This document shows, piece by piece, positions 52,059 through 61,309 of a stretch of DNA of 64,000 nt. The position numbers and the translations under genes were made by a program. This DNA comes from SCTM01 sp965279655 (GTDB lineage Bacteria; Pseudomonadota; Alphaproteobacteria; Rhodospirillales; Rhodospirillaceae), in assembly GCA_965279655.1 (NCBI GenBank), contig OZ257255.1, positions 1,984,001 through 2,048,000 on the forward strand, in the 5' to 3' direction. Every line of letters begins with the position of its first letter. Within the stretch, counting starts at the first letter, position 1. A model generated the notes under the pieces. That model saw only the letters and a program-made list of their open reading frames with translations, ran no database searches and was not told where the DNA came from.

Positions 52059-53153
52059 ATGTCTGTTGACGTGAATGATCTGCGCTCTCTGCGGGAGAGC
52101 ATTTCCGCTGTTCTTGCTGCTGAATGTTCAAGTTTAGCGGTTCACGCATTCATCGACGGTAAATCGCCGCTCGACGAATTGCTGTGGAGTCAGGCCCGCG
52201 AATTGGGCTGGCACGGCATTACGTTGCCGGAGGAGTACGGCGGATTTGGGTTCGGTGCCTATGGCTTAGATCTAATCTGCACAGAGCTTGGCCGGTGCGC
52301 GGCCCCTGGGCCTTACATATCCACGCTATCGGCGGCGCAATGGTTGGCAGAAGTTGCCACGACAGCCGATAAGCAGCGTTACCTCCCACTGATCGCCCGT
52401 GGAGAGCTTGAAATCGCCACACCCGCGTACATGGGCGGCCCAAATGCGCCCACAGACCAGCTGACTGAAAAACTGCAAATGCTCGGCACAGTCAGGTCGC
52501 GCATGGCTATTGCACCTATCTCACATGAAGGAGGGGCCGCCTTCGGTCTATTCGAGATTCATCCTCAAGCTAGCGACATGACGCCCTTGTGGGATCGTAC
52601 GCGCGCGAGCTTTGCCTTTTCTCCAAAGAATTCTACTCCAGTCGCTGTGATACCGGACGCGGACGGGCGTGCTCGCAGACGGCTTGTGCAGTACCTGACG
52701 CTTGCTATCGCCAGTGATAGCGCGGGCGGCGCACGATCTATTTTCGAACAGACCGTGGAATACATGAAGACACGGGTTCAATTCGGAAAGCCGATCGGTT
52801 CGTTCCAAGCACTCAAGCATCGCGCGTCGGACATGCTTGGCCGCCTGGCTATTACCGATCAGCTCATGGCACAAGCTGTTGCAAGCACTATGGAGGATGA
52901 GGAGGACGGGCCGATGTGGGCAGCCCTCGCGAAATCAGATTCAACAGAAACATTCGCCTATGTTGCAGCGGACTGCGTACAGCTGCATGGCGGCGTTGGG
53001 TTCACTTGGGAATTTGATTGTCATGTGTACCTAAAGCGGGCTCGCTTGAATGAAGCGCTTATCGACAGCAATGGCCGCCTACGCGATCGCGCAGCTGAAA
53101 TGCTCGCGATAGCCAATCGAGAAGGCCGGAGCACTTTGGAGCTAGCGGTCTGA
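52059..53153 (+). CDS. Acyl-CoA dehydrogenase, small subunit
   Basis: A 364-residue dehydrogenase-like protein with LPEEYGGFGFGAYGLDLI, TRVQFGKPIGSFQALKH and LHGGVGFTWEFDCHVYLKRA. Counting from the QFG motif, the isovaleryl-type base position is Leu and no MCAD-type Glu is present, so it should be the non-catalytic partner. Its stop TGA overlaps the ATG of the large-subunit gene (TGATG), forming a tight pair. This is the second heteromeric acyl-CoA dehydrogenase in the window; the first pair is on the minus strand at 43614-45916. Confidence 0.9.
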   Translation: MSVDVNDLRSLRESISAVLAAECSSLAVHAFIDGKSPLDELLWSQARELGWHGITLPEEYGGFGFGAYGLDLICTELGRCAAPGPYISTLSAAQWLAEVATTADKQRYLPLIARGELEIATPAYMGGPNAPTDQLTEKLQMLGTVRSRMAIAPISHEGGAAFGLFEIHPQASDMTPLWDRTRASFAFSPKNSTPVAVIPDADGRARRRLVQYLTLAIASDSAGGARSIFEQTVEYMKTRVQFGKPIGSFQALKHRASDMLGRLAITDQLMAQAVASTMEDEEDGPMWAALAKSDSTETFAYVAADCVQLHGGVGFTWEFDCHVYLKRARLNEALIDSNGRLRDRAAEMLAIANREGRSTLELAV

Positions 53154-54325
53154 TGATCCTCGAACATAAGCATGACCTCGACGCTTTCCGACGCTCAATC
53201 CGCGCATGGTTGGAACGGACGGTTCCGCCGGGGTGGGAGCGTAAACTGGCGACGGCGTCCCACGCCGAATTTGAGACCTTTCATCAGTGGTGGATGGCTG
53301 AGCGCAATAAAGTCGGCTTGGCAACACCACACTGGCCAGTGGAATTCGGGGGCGCCGATCTCAGCTTGCAGCATCAGATCATTGTCGCAGATGAGATTGC
53401 GCGGGCCGGCGCACCGGCGATGCAGCTTCATGTCGTTGGACTCAATCATATCCCGGCGACCATGCTTGCCTGGGGAACTGAAGAGCAGAAGGCAAAATAT
53501 TTGCCTGGCGTGGCGATGGGCGACGTGTGGTGCCAGGGTTTTTCCGAACCCAATGCAGGGTCAGATCTCGCATCGCTCCGCTGCAGCGCCGTTCGTGACG
53601 GCGATCACTACATCGTCAACGGGCAAAAGATTTGGTCATCAAACTCGATGTACGCGAAGTACTGCATTCTTCTGACGCGCACCGACATCAGTGCTCCAAA
53701 GCATAAGGGCATCACTTTTTTTGTGATGGATATGAATTCCCCCGGCATTGAAGTCCGTCCAATTCGACAATCCAACGGCCGCGCTGAGTTTGGCGAACTC
53801 TTCCTTACGGATGTACGGATCCCAGCAGAAAATCGTGTCGGGCCAGAAAATGAAGGTTGGGCCGTTTCTCAATCAACCCTAGCGGCGGAACGGGGCGTAC
53901 TAGCTTTCGAGGGCATTGAACGCCTGCGATACATATTCGAAGAGGTTTATAGCGCGTCTCTTAAGGATAATGCGCCGTGGCTAAACGACGACGCGCTACG
54001 CCGAGAGTTCATGCAGCTCTTTGCCGAACTGCAAGCTGGCCGGCGCTTGATACGGCAACTTCTGAAGGAGCACGAAGCACCTCGCAGCGGTCCTACCATG
54101 ACACCGCCGATAGTGAAGCTCACAGGCTCGGAACATAAGAAGCGATTCGGCTCATGGCTTGTGAGAGCTTGCGGCGTTGCAGGGCAGTTCTTTCTGCCGG
54201 GCGGGGAGGCCATGGAGAATCCGATGATGACCTACGTCAGCTCCTTCGGTGCCACGATTGCAGCAGGCTCGAATGAGATCATGCGCAATATCATCGCGGA
54301 GAGAGGCCTTGGATTGCCGCGATAG
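53153..54325 (+). CDS. Acyl-CoA dehydrogenase, large (catalytic) subunit
   Basis: A 390-residue FadE-type protein. WCQGFSEPNAGSDLASL binds FAD and substrate; the C-terminal TIAAGSNEIMRNIIAERGLGLPR is the hallmark of the group. Glu246 (LAAERGVL) sits at the isovaleryl-type base position, close to the number reported for ChsE4 in Mycobacterium tuberculosis. Start overlaps the upstream small-subunit stop by one base. It desaturates a presumably bulky acyl-CoA and needs ETF. The MFS gene follows after 59 bases. Confidence 0.92.
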   Translation: MILEHKHDLDAFRRSIRAWLERTVPPGWERKLATASHAEFETFHQWWMAERNKVGLATPHWPVEFGGADLSLQHQIIVADEIARAGAPAMQLHVVGLNHIPATMLAWGTEEQKAKYLPGVAMGDVWCQGFSEPNAGSDLASLRCSAVRDGDHYIVNGQKIWSSNSMYAKYCILLTRTDISAPKHKGITFFVMDMNSPGIEVRPIRQSNGRAEFGELFLTDVRIPAENRVGPENEGWAVSQSTLAAERGVLAFEGIERLRYIFEEVYSASLKDNAPWLNDDALRREFMQLFAELQAGRRLIRQLLKEHEAPRSGPTMTPPIVKLTGSEHKKRFGSWLVRACGVAGQFFLPGGEAMENPMMTYVSSFGATIAAGSNEIMRNIIAERGLGLPR

Positions 54326-54384
54326 CAATTGATCTTGAATGACGATGCGTAAGTGCTTCGTGATATTTCTGATCTAGGAGCTTC

Positions 54385-55731
54385 ATGGCCAGCCTGGCTT
54401 TCGATGATCTGAAGAAAAGAAGAGCTGCCTGGTACACACTAGGTGTGCTCATGCTCTTGATGATCGTTTCGATCATCGATCGAAGCGTAATTTCCATGCT
54501 GATTGGTGATATTCAGCGAACCCTTGGGATCAATGATTTCCAAGCCAGTCTTATTATGGGACCCGCCTTTGGAATCTCATATGTGCTTTGCAGCATTCCG
54601 TTTGGATGGGCGATCGACCGCTATCCGCGGCCGCTCGTCACTTGCCTAGGCATATTATGCTGGTCGATAGCCTGCATGCTGGGCGGATTTGCAACGACTT
54701 TTGCGGCTCTCATACTGAGTCGTATGCTGGTTGGAGCCGGAGAAGCCTCGCTTTCGCCGGCCACTTATTCCTTGGTCGCAGATCTATTCCCGCGCAACCG
54801 CATCAGCCGCGCGATCGCACTATTCCACCTAGCAGGATCGCTTGGCGGCGGTTTGTCCCTGACCTTTGGAGGACTGATCGCTCAGCTCGCTGTCGATCTT
54901 CACGGGAAGATTTCACTGCCGACCTTGGGTGTGATGCATGTTTGGCAGTTCGGATTGATTTGCGCTGGGCTTCCGGGACTTTTTCTAGCGTTTCTTGCCC
55001 TATCGTTTCCAGAGCCGCGCCGCAATGCCCCTGCGGCACGTCCTCAGACAACTCCCGATGGCCTCCGTGAATTTGTTATCCGCAATCGGAGGCTCTTGCT
55101 CTGTCAGTCCTTCGCATTTTCTCTGGGGTTGGCAATTGTATACGGGACCGGCTTTTGGTTGCCGCAATATTTCCTGCGCACTTTCGGATGGGCCCCGGCG
55201 AAAACCGGTATGATTCTTGCCATTTCGATCTTTAGCGGCGCCATGATTGGCCAATTTATCGCCGTTCGCGCAATCGAGCGTCTCACCGAATCCGGATACA
55301 AGGATGCGACGCTGCGAGCTTATCTATTCATGGCAATGGCCAGCTTGGCTGGAAGCCTTATCACTTTTCTCGCACCTACTGGTCCCGTCGCAGTTTTTGG
55401 ATTGCTGATTATTGGCGGCACGCTTCACCCGTTGATGACGTACGGATCATCAGCTTTGCAGCTTTACGTGCCCCCGGCCTATCGCGGACGGATTTCCGGC
55501 ACATACCTTAGCTTCGTCAACATGATTGGAATGGCCGGCGGGCCGTCAATGGTCGGCTTTGTCACCCATTATGTATTGATGGATGAGAAGCGCATTGGCC
55601 TATCCCTTGCTTTGGTCTCAGGAACTGCACTGACACTAGTCATTATTTTGATTGTTTTTTCATTGCGTCCGCTTCGGCGGGCTATCCAGGAGGCTGAGCA
55701 AAGTTCTTCCTCTGCCGCAGCACTTGCTTGA
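54385..55731 (+). CDS. MFS transporter (12 helices, spinster-like)
   Basis: A 448-residue permease of the same group as the one at 32530, with VSIIDRSVISMLIGDIQRTL in helix 1, PFGWAIDRYPRPLV for motif A and about 12 hydrophobic segments. AGGAG lies 6 bases before the ATG. It is in the operon with the second dehydrogenase pair, so it probably imports the substrate or its acid form. Its TGA stop (55729-55731) shares its last base with the 23-bp palindrome at 55731. Confidence 0.9.
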   Translation: MASLAFDDLKKRRAAWYTLGVLMLLMIVSIIDRSVISMLIGDIQRTLGINDFQASLIMGPAFGISYVLCSIPFGWAIDRYPRPLVTCLGILCWSIACMLGGFATTFAALILSRMLVGAGEASLSPATYSLVADLFPRNRISRAIALFHLAGSLGGGLSLTFGGLIAQLAVDLHGKISLPTLGVMHVWQFGLICAGLPGLFLAFLALSFPEPRRNAPAARPQTTPDGLREFVIRNRRLLLCQSFAFSLGLAIVYGTGFWLPQYFLRTFGWAPAKTGMILAISIFSGAMIGQFIAVRAIERLTESGYKDATLRAYLFMAMASLAGSLITFLAPTGPVAVFGLLIIGGTLHPLMTYGSSALQLYVPPAYRGRISGTYLSFVNMIGMAGGPSMVGFVTHYVLMDEKRIGLSLALVSGTALTLVIILIVFSLRPLRRAIQEAEQSSSSAAALA

Positions 55732-55753
55732 TATTTGAATAGTATTCAAATAT
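55731..55753. promoter_or_regulatory. Perfect 23-bp palindrome upstream of amidohydrolase gene
   Basis: Arms ATATTTGAATA and TATTCAAATAT around a central G, a perfect 11-bp inverted repeat. It begins on the last base of the MFS stop codon and ends 30 bases before the ATG at 55784. The length and symmetry fit an operator for a dimeric regulator such as TetR. The same left half plus centre occurs in the P450 promoter region (27705-27718). Confidence 0.75.
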
Positions 55754-55783
55754 GCTTCCGGCGTACGAAAAATGGAGAACAAG

Positions 55784-56968
55784 ATGAAGACGGCATCGGC
55801 TCACTTAAGTACGGTTTCACCAGCAGGCACCACTGTCGCCGATCCATTCGTCGGCGAAATCCTAGACGGCGACGGACACATGTACATGTTCCCGGATGTG
55901 GCGGCCGAGATCTTCGGGACATTGGAAAAGGGGTTCGTCACCAGCTATTTGGAAAAATTCGCAGGCTCCGATCAGTTCAAGATCGATCGCGAGCGAAATC
56001 GGCGCGAGCTTTGGAATGTAAAAGGCCTTGGGGCCCTTGGCGCTTACGACGCGCAAGAACGCACCGAGTGCTTGGATCTCATGGGTGTTAAGGCGCAGCT
56101 GGTGTTTCCGAACAACGGTAGCGGCGAGGCGATGATACCGAGCGAGGCGGCATTTCTGGGCGTTCGCCGGTACAATGATTATGCGCTTGAGTTTCAGAGG
56201 GCCACCAAGAACCGTGCCCGGATGGTCCTGCAGATAAATCAGACCGACCCCAAGAAGGCGATTGAAGAACTGGATCGCATTATTCCGCTCGGGGCCAAGG
56301 CAATAGGACTCGCTGCAAATCTTCCGCCGGGCGGAGTCTCCCCGGCACATGAATTGTGGGATCCTTTCTGGGCTCGCCTCGAAGAAGCCAACGTGGTGGC
56401 AACTCTGCACCTCGGATGCGGCGGTCTCATGTCGGCCAAGAAACACTCACCGATGCTTCCCGATCGGGGATGGGGAGATGCCGCGTCACTCAAGGGAACG
56501 CCACTCGACCGGCCGGGTGGCGAGGAGGCGATCAGCCCATACTTCATGCTAGTCGCTCACATTCCTGCCGAGCTCTATCTGCAGACGATGGTAATGGGCC
56601 AGGTCTTTGAACGTTTCCCCAAGCTCCGCTTCGGCATTATCGAGATCGGCGCCAAGTGGGTGGGACCTTGCGTGGAACGGATGGATCTTTGGGTCGACTT
56701 CATGGCGAAAGTCGGCCGCAGCTACAAGATGAGGCCCAGCGACTATGTCAAACGCAACGTCCGTGTCACGCCGTTCTGGCACGAGAACCTTGCCTTGATG
56801 GTTCAGCGCTATGGTTTGGATGATGTTTATATTTACTCGACCGACTATCCCCATCTTGAAGGGAGTCGGGATCCAATCGACAAGTTCAACAAGTGGCTAA
56901 AGCAGATGCCGCCAGAGTACGCGCAGAAGTTCTTCGTCGATAATGCGAAGGTAATCTTCCCAGACTAG
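55784..56968 (+). CDS. Amidohydrolase-2 family metal-dependent hydrolase
   Basis: A 394-residue COG2159 protein. ATG 55784 has GGAGA upstream; ATG 55772 is in frame but lacks a site. Metal motif ILDGDGHMYMFPD near residue 28 (D-x-H type); further FGIIEIGAKWVGP and YIYSTDYPHLEG, the C-terminal Asp region. It probably hydrolyses or decarboxylates a pathway intermediate. It has its own regulatory palindrome and is followed by a terminator-like hairpin. It resembles the proteins at 17945 and 41459 in architecture but not closely in sequence. Confidence 0.86.
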   Translation: MKTASAHLSTVSPAGTTVADPFVGEILDGDGHMYMFPDVAAEIFGTLEKGFVTSYLEKFAGSDQFKIDRERNRRELWNVKGLGALGAYDAQERTECLDLMGVKAQLVFPNNGSGEAMIPSEAAFLGVRRYNDYALEFQRATKNRARMVLQINQTDPKKAIEELDRIIPLGAKAIGLAANLPPGGVSPAHELWDPFWARLEEANVVATLHLGCGGLMSAKKHSPMLPDRGWGDAASLKGTPLDRPGGEEAISPYFMLVAHIPAELYLQTMVMGQVFERFPKLRFGIIEIGAKWVGPCVERMDLWVDFMAKVGRSYKMRPSDYVKRNVRVTPFWHENLALMVQRYGLDDVYIYSTDYPHLEGSRDPIDKFNKWLKQMPPEYAQKFFVDNAKVIFPD

Positions 56969-56990
56969 CGGTATTCCAACACACTACCGG

Positions 56991-57024
56991 AAAGGGGGCC
57001 GGCCACAGCTGGCTCCCTTTTCTT
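56991..57024. terminator. Intrinsic terminator between convergent genes
   Basis: A 10-bp stem AAAGGGGGCC / GGCTCCCTTT (one G-T pair) with a 10-base loop, followed by a run of T with one C (TTTTCTT) on the plus strand. It lies 22 bases after the amidohydrolase stop and reaches the stop of the convergent acyl-CoA ligase. The A-tract on the left side could make it work in both directions. Confidence 0.8.
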
Positions 57025-58666
57025 ATGGGGGCGCCGGTGCAGTAAGACGATTCAATAGAATTTCACCCAGGGCTGACTTAAGCACCTTTCCGGTGGGCGT
57101 CCGAACAATCTCTTCGGCGGCAAGAAAGAATATGTGCTTCGGCACCTTGTAAATCGATAGCGCTTTTCGCAGACGGCCTTTGAGTTCTGTCTCTCCCACC
57201 TCGCGGCCTTCTTTCGCTACTATGGCGGCTACGAGTACTTGTCCCCTTTCGGCATCGGGAAGGCCCAAGACGTACGCCTCTAGAATTTCCTCATAGGATT
57301 GCAAGACGAGTTCCACTTCGCGCGGAGAAACGTTCGCACCGTTGGTTTTAACCATCTCGTTGAGACGGCCGTGAAAGAATAGGTAACCATCTTGCGAAAT
57401 CGAGACGATGTCTCCGGTTCGATAAAAACCGTCGCGTTCGAACACTTCGAGCCATTCCTGCCGGTGGAAGCCCAGCATCATGTTTTCCCCCCGGAGATAG
57501 AGTTCGCCCCGCTCACCGGGCGCAACAGTCGCTCCACTTTCAGGATCCACTACCTTTCGCTCCATGTCGCCTACACCGCGACCGAAAGAGCCTTCGCGTC
57601 CCTGCGGCAGAGTAACGGTGGGACGTTCCATACTGTGAGGTCCAAGCGTTTCAGTCATACCGAGTGCATTGGGGGTCTGCTCGGGCGAGGCGAGGCCGAA
57701 CAGGGCGAGCTGCTGGGATGAAGTAGGCTTTAGACCGTTGAGTAGCGCCGGTGTGAATTCCGGCTCCCGCCGCAATGCGGCCCGTTGCGCGGGTGTCAGC
57801 ACCAGAGATGTCACTTTATGAACTTGAATGGCGCCAAGAATGTCTGCTGCCGCGGAAGACTTTGGAAAGACCACAGCCGCGCCGCTATGGTTTGCAGCGA
57901 GTAGCGACGTGCACAGACCACCGACCCAAAAGAGGGGCTGTGTGGTGAGGACCCGGTCGCCTTGCCCATAAGTCATATAGGTGCTCATTGCAAAGGACTG
58001 CCTGATTAACGTCCCATGGCTATGGAGTACGGTCTTTGGCAGCGCGGTGCTGCCAGACGTGCAGATCATAACCGCGGGGTCCGCAGGAACGATCTCCGCC
58101 TCAGCCGCCGCGAGAAGGTCTCTATCAAAACCCCCTTGGCTGCCAAGTTTAATGAGAGCGGCCATGTTTCCCCGGGCCCAGGCCGGGATAGATCGTCCCT
58201 GAATCCATATGGAGCGGAGAAAAGGTGCTTGTGTAAGCCGCAGAGGCCACGGCGGCGCGGTGGCCGACAGCGACGGCAGCGCGGTCTCGAGTACGCGTAA
58301 GTAGTCATGACTGAGAAAACTGTCGGCGGTCACCAAGGTGTCGACGTCGGCATGACGGATGAGATAGGCCAATTCAAGCGGCGCGACAAAGGTGCTGAGC
58401 AGTACCGCTATCCCGCCCATCCGGGTGACGCCGAACAGCGTCGATACGTAATCTGCGCCATTCGGAAGCAAGATACCCACGCGGGTTCCCTTGCCCACGC
58501 CGGCGGCCAGTAGGCCCCGCGCAATACGGGATGATTGCTCGTCCACCTGGGCGAACGTGGTTTCCCCACGCCAATCTATGACCTGAAGCAGGGTGCCAAA
58601 GCAGCCGCGGAAACGCCGCAGCGCAGCGGGAATGGTGGGAGAAACGTCTGGTTCCAAGGGTGTCAC
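57023..58666 (-). CDS. Acyl-CoA ligase (AMP-forming)
   Basis: A 547-residue adenylate-forming ligase. Phosphate-binding motif MICTSGSTALPKTV, then ALGMTETLGPHS, RTGDIVSISQDGYLFFHGRLNEM and the C-terminal catalytic lysine segment TPTGKVLKSAL. GTG at 58666 with AGGA upstream is preferred; the open frame continues to 58756. The second CoA ligase of the window. It lies 143 bases downstream of the TonB receptor gene. The substrate is not assignable; long- or medium-chain or aromatic acids are possible. Confidence 0.92.
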   Translation of the reverse strand: MTPLEPDVSPTIPAALRRFRGCFGTLLQVIDWRGETTFAQVDEQSSRIARGLLAAGVGKGTRVGILLPNGADYVSTLFGVTRMGGIAVLLSTFVAPLELAYLIRHADVDTLVTADSFLSHDYLRVLETALPSLSATAPPWPLRLTQAPFLRSIWIQGRSIPAWARGNMAALIKLGSQGGFDRDLLAAAEAEIVPADPAVMICTSGSTALPKTVLHSHGTLIRQSFAMSTYMTYGQGDRVLTTQPLFWVGGLCTSLLAANHSGAAVVFPKSSAAADILGAIQVHKVTSLVLTPAQRAALRREPEFTPALLNGLKPTSSQQLALFGLASPEQTPNALGMTETLGPHSMERPTVTLPQGREGSFGRGVGDMERKVVDPESGATVAPGERGELYLRGENMMLGFHRQEWLEVFERDGFYRTGDIVSISQDGYLFFHGRLNEMVKTNGANVSPREVELVLQSYEEILEAYVLGLPDAERGQVLVAAIVAKEGREVGETELKGRLRKALSIYKVPKHIFFLAAEEIVRTPTGKVLKSALGEILLNRLTAPAPP

Positions 58667-58809
58667 AACGGATCCTATCAGGCGAGTATGGTCCCTCCCC
58701 CAAGGGACGCTGCCGTAGCTACAGGCCACGGAAAATTCGGGTCGATGGAACGGCAAGGACCGCCGATGCGTCGCGCCGGCGGCCCTTGCGCGGAGATATC
58801 TCTTTCGCG

Positions 58810-61035
58810 TCAGTTCAGTTTGAAACTGGCGGTAATACCCATTTCCAACGGCGGTACAAAGCCTGCGATAAATCCCTGCCCGCTTGAAATGCCGTTCGCG
58901 TAAGCCGCAACATTTGTCAGGTTCTTTCCGTAGAGACCGATTCGGAACCTGCTTCCAGGGGGTGTGACGCCGATCTGAGCGCCCAGGGTCGTGTAGGCCT
59001 TCTGGTGCACAATCCGGCTGATCTCCTGGTCGTATTCAGATGAATAGCTTCCATTCAACGCGGCATCGACTGCTCCGAAGCTATAGCTTTGATTGAAGAG
59101 CACAGAGAGATTGGCCGTGAACTTAGGTGCGCGGATCATCCGCTGCCCGTTCTGATTTATGGTCGCCGGCGCAAACGTTCCGTCCTGTGTAAACCCAGGC
59201 GCCGATGGACGACGTGTTGCCGTGAAGACGCCGGAATTCGCATAGTTCTGGAATTTCGCAGTTGGCAGCCATTCAGCGTTACCACGGAGTTTCAGACTTT
59301 CGGAAAGAACGACCGACACATCTGCGTCGAATCCCGTGTATTTGGCGTCGGCATTCACGTAGGCCGAGCGCGTTCCCTGGAAAATCGAAACTTGCAGATT
59401 GCTATAGTCGTAGTGAAAGACGGATAGGGAGGCGGTAAATGTTGCCGAGCCGTACTTCACGCCCGCTTCGTACGCGGTGTTCCGTTCCGGTAGCAGGTCC
59501 TGCGGGATGATGTTTAGAACCTGAGGCAGCCCACTCTTGAAGCCTTGGCTATACGTTCCATAGACGTTCAGCTGCGGTGTGATGTCGTAGACAACGGAAA
59601 CTCTCGGCGTCGCCGCTGTAAATGTGTTTTTGCCGATTTGGATAGCCTGCCCCGCTGCGAGTGGGCCGAAGAACGTGGCATCCACGATTTCCCGGCTTTG
59701 ACGCACGCCGGCGATTACCCGGAGTTCCGGAGTGGCTTTGAACGTGCCTTGGCCGTAGACAGCGTACGAGGTCTTATCGACCTCGTTTAGATTTGCCGGC
59801 TGACCGCCATTGATCGTGTTGTTCTGTGAGCTATCGGACGCGTAGTAGAACAGACCGGCCACGACACTGAGTGGTCCAATCTCGTTGGATGCGTAGTTCA
59901 GCTCCTGCTGAACCTCGATAGACCTCACTGGCGAGGTATACGCGACACAGGCGGTCCCGCGATTGGCACCCGCTGGAATGAAGCAGCTTGGCGGGCCCGC
60001 GGCGCCGTGAACATCGCTTCTGTTGAACTGACTGGTCTTTGAGTAGGAGCTAATAGAGGTGAAGGTTCCGATCACCGTCTCCAGGCTCATGTTGGCCGAA
60101 GCTCCCGAGGAATCCATGGTGCTTTTTCCAAAGCCAGGCTCATGCGCCCCATGCCAGGGAACCGTGGAGTAGACGGCGCCGGGATACAGGGGGAAATTCG
60201 CCGCGGACAGCCCATTAATGGCGTTGTAGACCACTAGACTCTGCAGGTCCTGGCGGATGACAAAACCAGTCAGAAGAATGTCGATGCTGTCGGTCGGCGT
60301 GAAGAGCAGTTTCGCGCGAGCGTTCTTCGAAGAGTCCTCTCCATCCCTGCTATTTGTCTTGTCATTCGTAAGGTAGCCTTGAACCCAGTTGTAGCCGACA
60401 GCGATACTTGCTGCGACCTTATCGTCGATAAGAGGGCCGCTACCGTATCCGCGAATATTTTCATGCAGCGAAGATCGGCTAGTACCCGCGCCCGGATAAT
60501 ATCCGCTGTCGGCGACGATATTTAGGTCTGGCGTAAAGCTCGGTCTCTTCGTAAAAAATTGGATCGCGCCGCCTGTAGAGTTTCGCCCGAATAGAGTGCC
60601 TTGTGGCCCCTTCTGCACTTCGACCCGTTCCACATCCGGAACGTCCGTCGTCAGCAGCACGTGTACGCCGCGATACACGCCATCAATATAAAAGGCATTG
60701 GCGTTTTCTGTTCCAGCTGCGCTGAGCTGAGAACTTACGCCTCGAATCGATGGAATTGTAACGCTGCCCTGTCCGCTCCTCGTAAATCCAGAAACGATCT
60801 GGTTCAAATCGATCGGCTTTGTCACGTTTGAGCGCGCCAGATCGCTCGCGCTGAGCGCGGAGATTGTAAATGGCACATCGTGAATTCGCTCTTCACGGCG
60901 CTGCGCCGTTACGACAATTTCGTCCAGTGCTTCAACCGGTGCTGCGCTGGATGCTTGTTGTCTTCCAGCGGTTTGCGCCATAGCGCCAGATGCCGCCAAA
61001 GCACCGAAACCAACGAGTAGAAAAGACGTCTTCAT
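58810..61035 (-). CDS. TonB-dependent outer-membrane receptor
   Basis: A 741-residue receptor with a Sec signal (MKTSFLLVGFGALAASGAMA), TonB-box-like LDEIVVTAQRR, plug motifs IPSIRGVSS, AFYIDGVYR and KGPQGTLFGRNSTGGAI, and a beta-barrel ending in an alternating strand (MGITASFKLN). A run of G bases before ATG 61035 acts as ribosome-binding site. It is clearly paralogous to the receptor at 20436 (for example YNWVQGY.TND.T and SSLHE..G). It probably imports a substrate related to that of the first receptor. An acyl-CoA ligase gene follows downstream. Confidence 0.95.
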   Translation of the reverse strand: MKTSFLLVGFGALAASGAMAQTAGRQQASSAAPVEALDEIVVTAQRREERIHDVPFTISALSASDLARSNVTKPIDLNQIVSGFTRSGQGSVTIPSIRGVSSQLSAAGTENANAFYIDGVYRGVHVLLTTDVPDVERVEVQKGPQGTLFGRNSTGGAIQFFTKRPSFTPDLNIVADSGYYPGAGTSRSSLHENIRGYGSGPLIDDKVAASIAVGYNWVQGYLTNDKTNSRDGEDSSKNARAKLLFTPTDSIDILLTGFVIRQDLQSLVVYNAINGLSAANFPLYPGAVYSTVPWHGAHEPGFGKSTMDSSGASANMSLETVIGTFTSISSYSKTSQFNRSDVHGAAGPPSCFIPAGANRGTACVAYTSPVRSIEVQQELNYASNEIGPLSVVAGLFYYASDSSQNNTINGGQPANLNEVDKTSYAVYGQGTFKATPELRVIAGVRQSREIVDATFFGPLAAGQAIQIGKNTFTAATPRVSVVYDITPQLNVYGTYSQGFKSGLPQVLNIIPQDLLPERNTAYEAGVKYGSATFTASLSVFHYDYSNLQVSIFQGTRSAYVNADAKYTGFDADVSVVLSESLKLRGNAEWLPTAKFQNYANSGVFTATRRPSAPGFTQDGTFAPATINQNGQRMIRAPKFTANLSVLFNQSYSFGAVDAALNGSYSSEYDQEISRIVHQKAYTTLGAQIGVTPPGSRFRIGLYGKNLTNVAAYANGISSGQGFIAGFVPPLEMGITASFKLN

Positions 61036-61309
61036 GAACCCCCCGTTCAATAAATCGCCGCTCTATGAGGCACAGTCCCCTTTTCGGCGATCACATTGCC
61101 GCAGTGTGACGTTCCGACAGGAGTGGCATCCGTTACAAGCCATTGGCTCGCCGAGCGCCGGGGATATCGCGACTACGATATGGAAGAATGGGAGTCAGCT
61201 TTACGGCATCGAACGGCCGCTAAGGCAGCTGACCTTAGGATCTGTGGCAAGAAAACAGCACCTAAAGCCACACCTGCCAACTGCATAGGCCGACGATCGG
61301 CAAAGCCCG

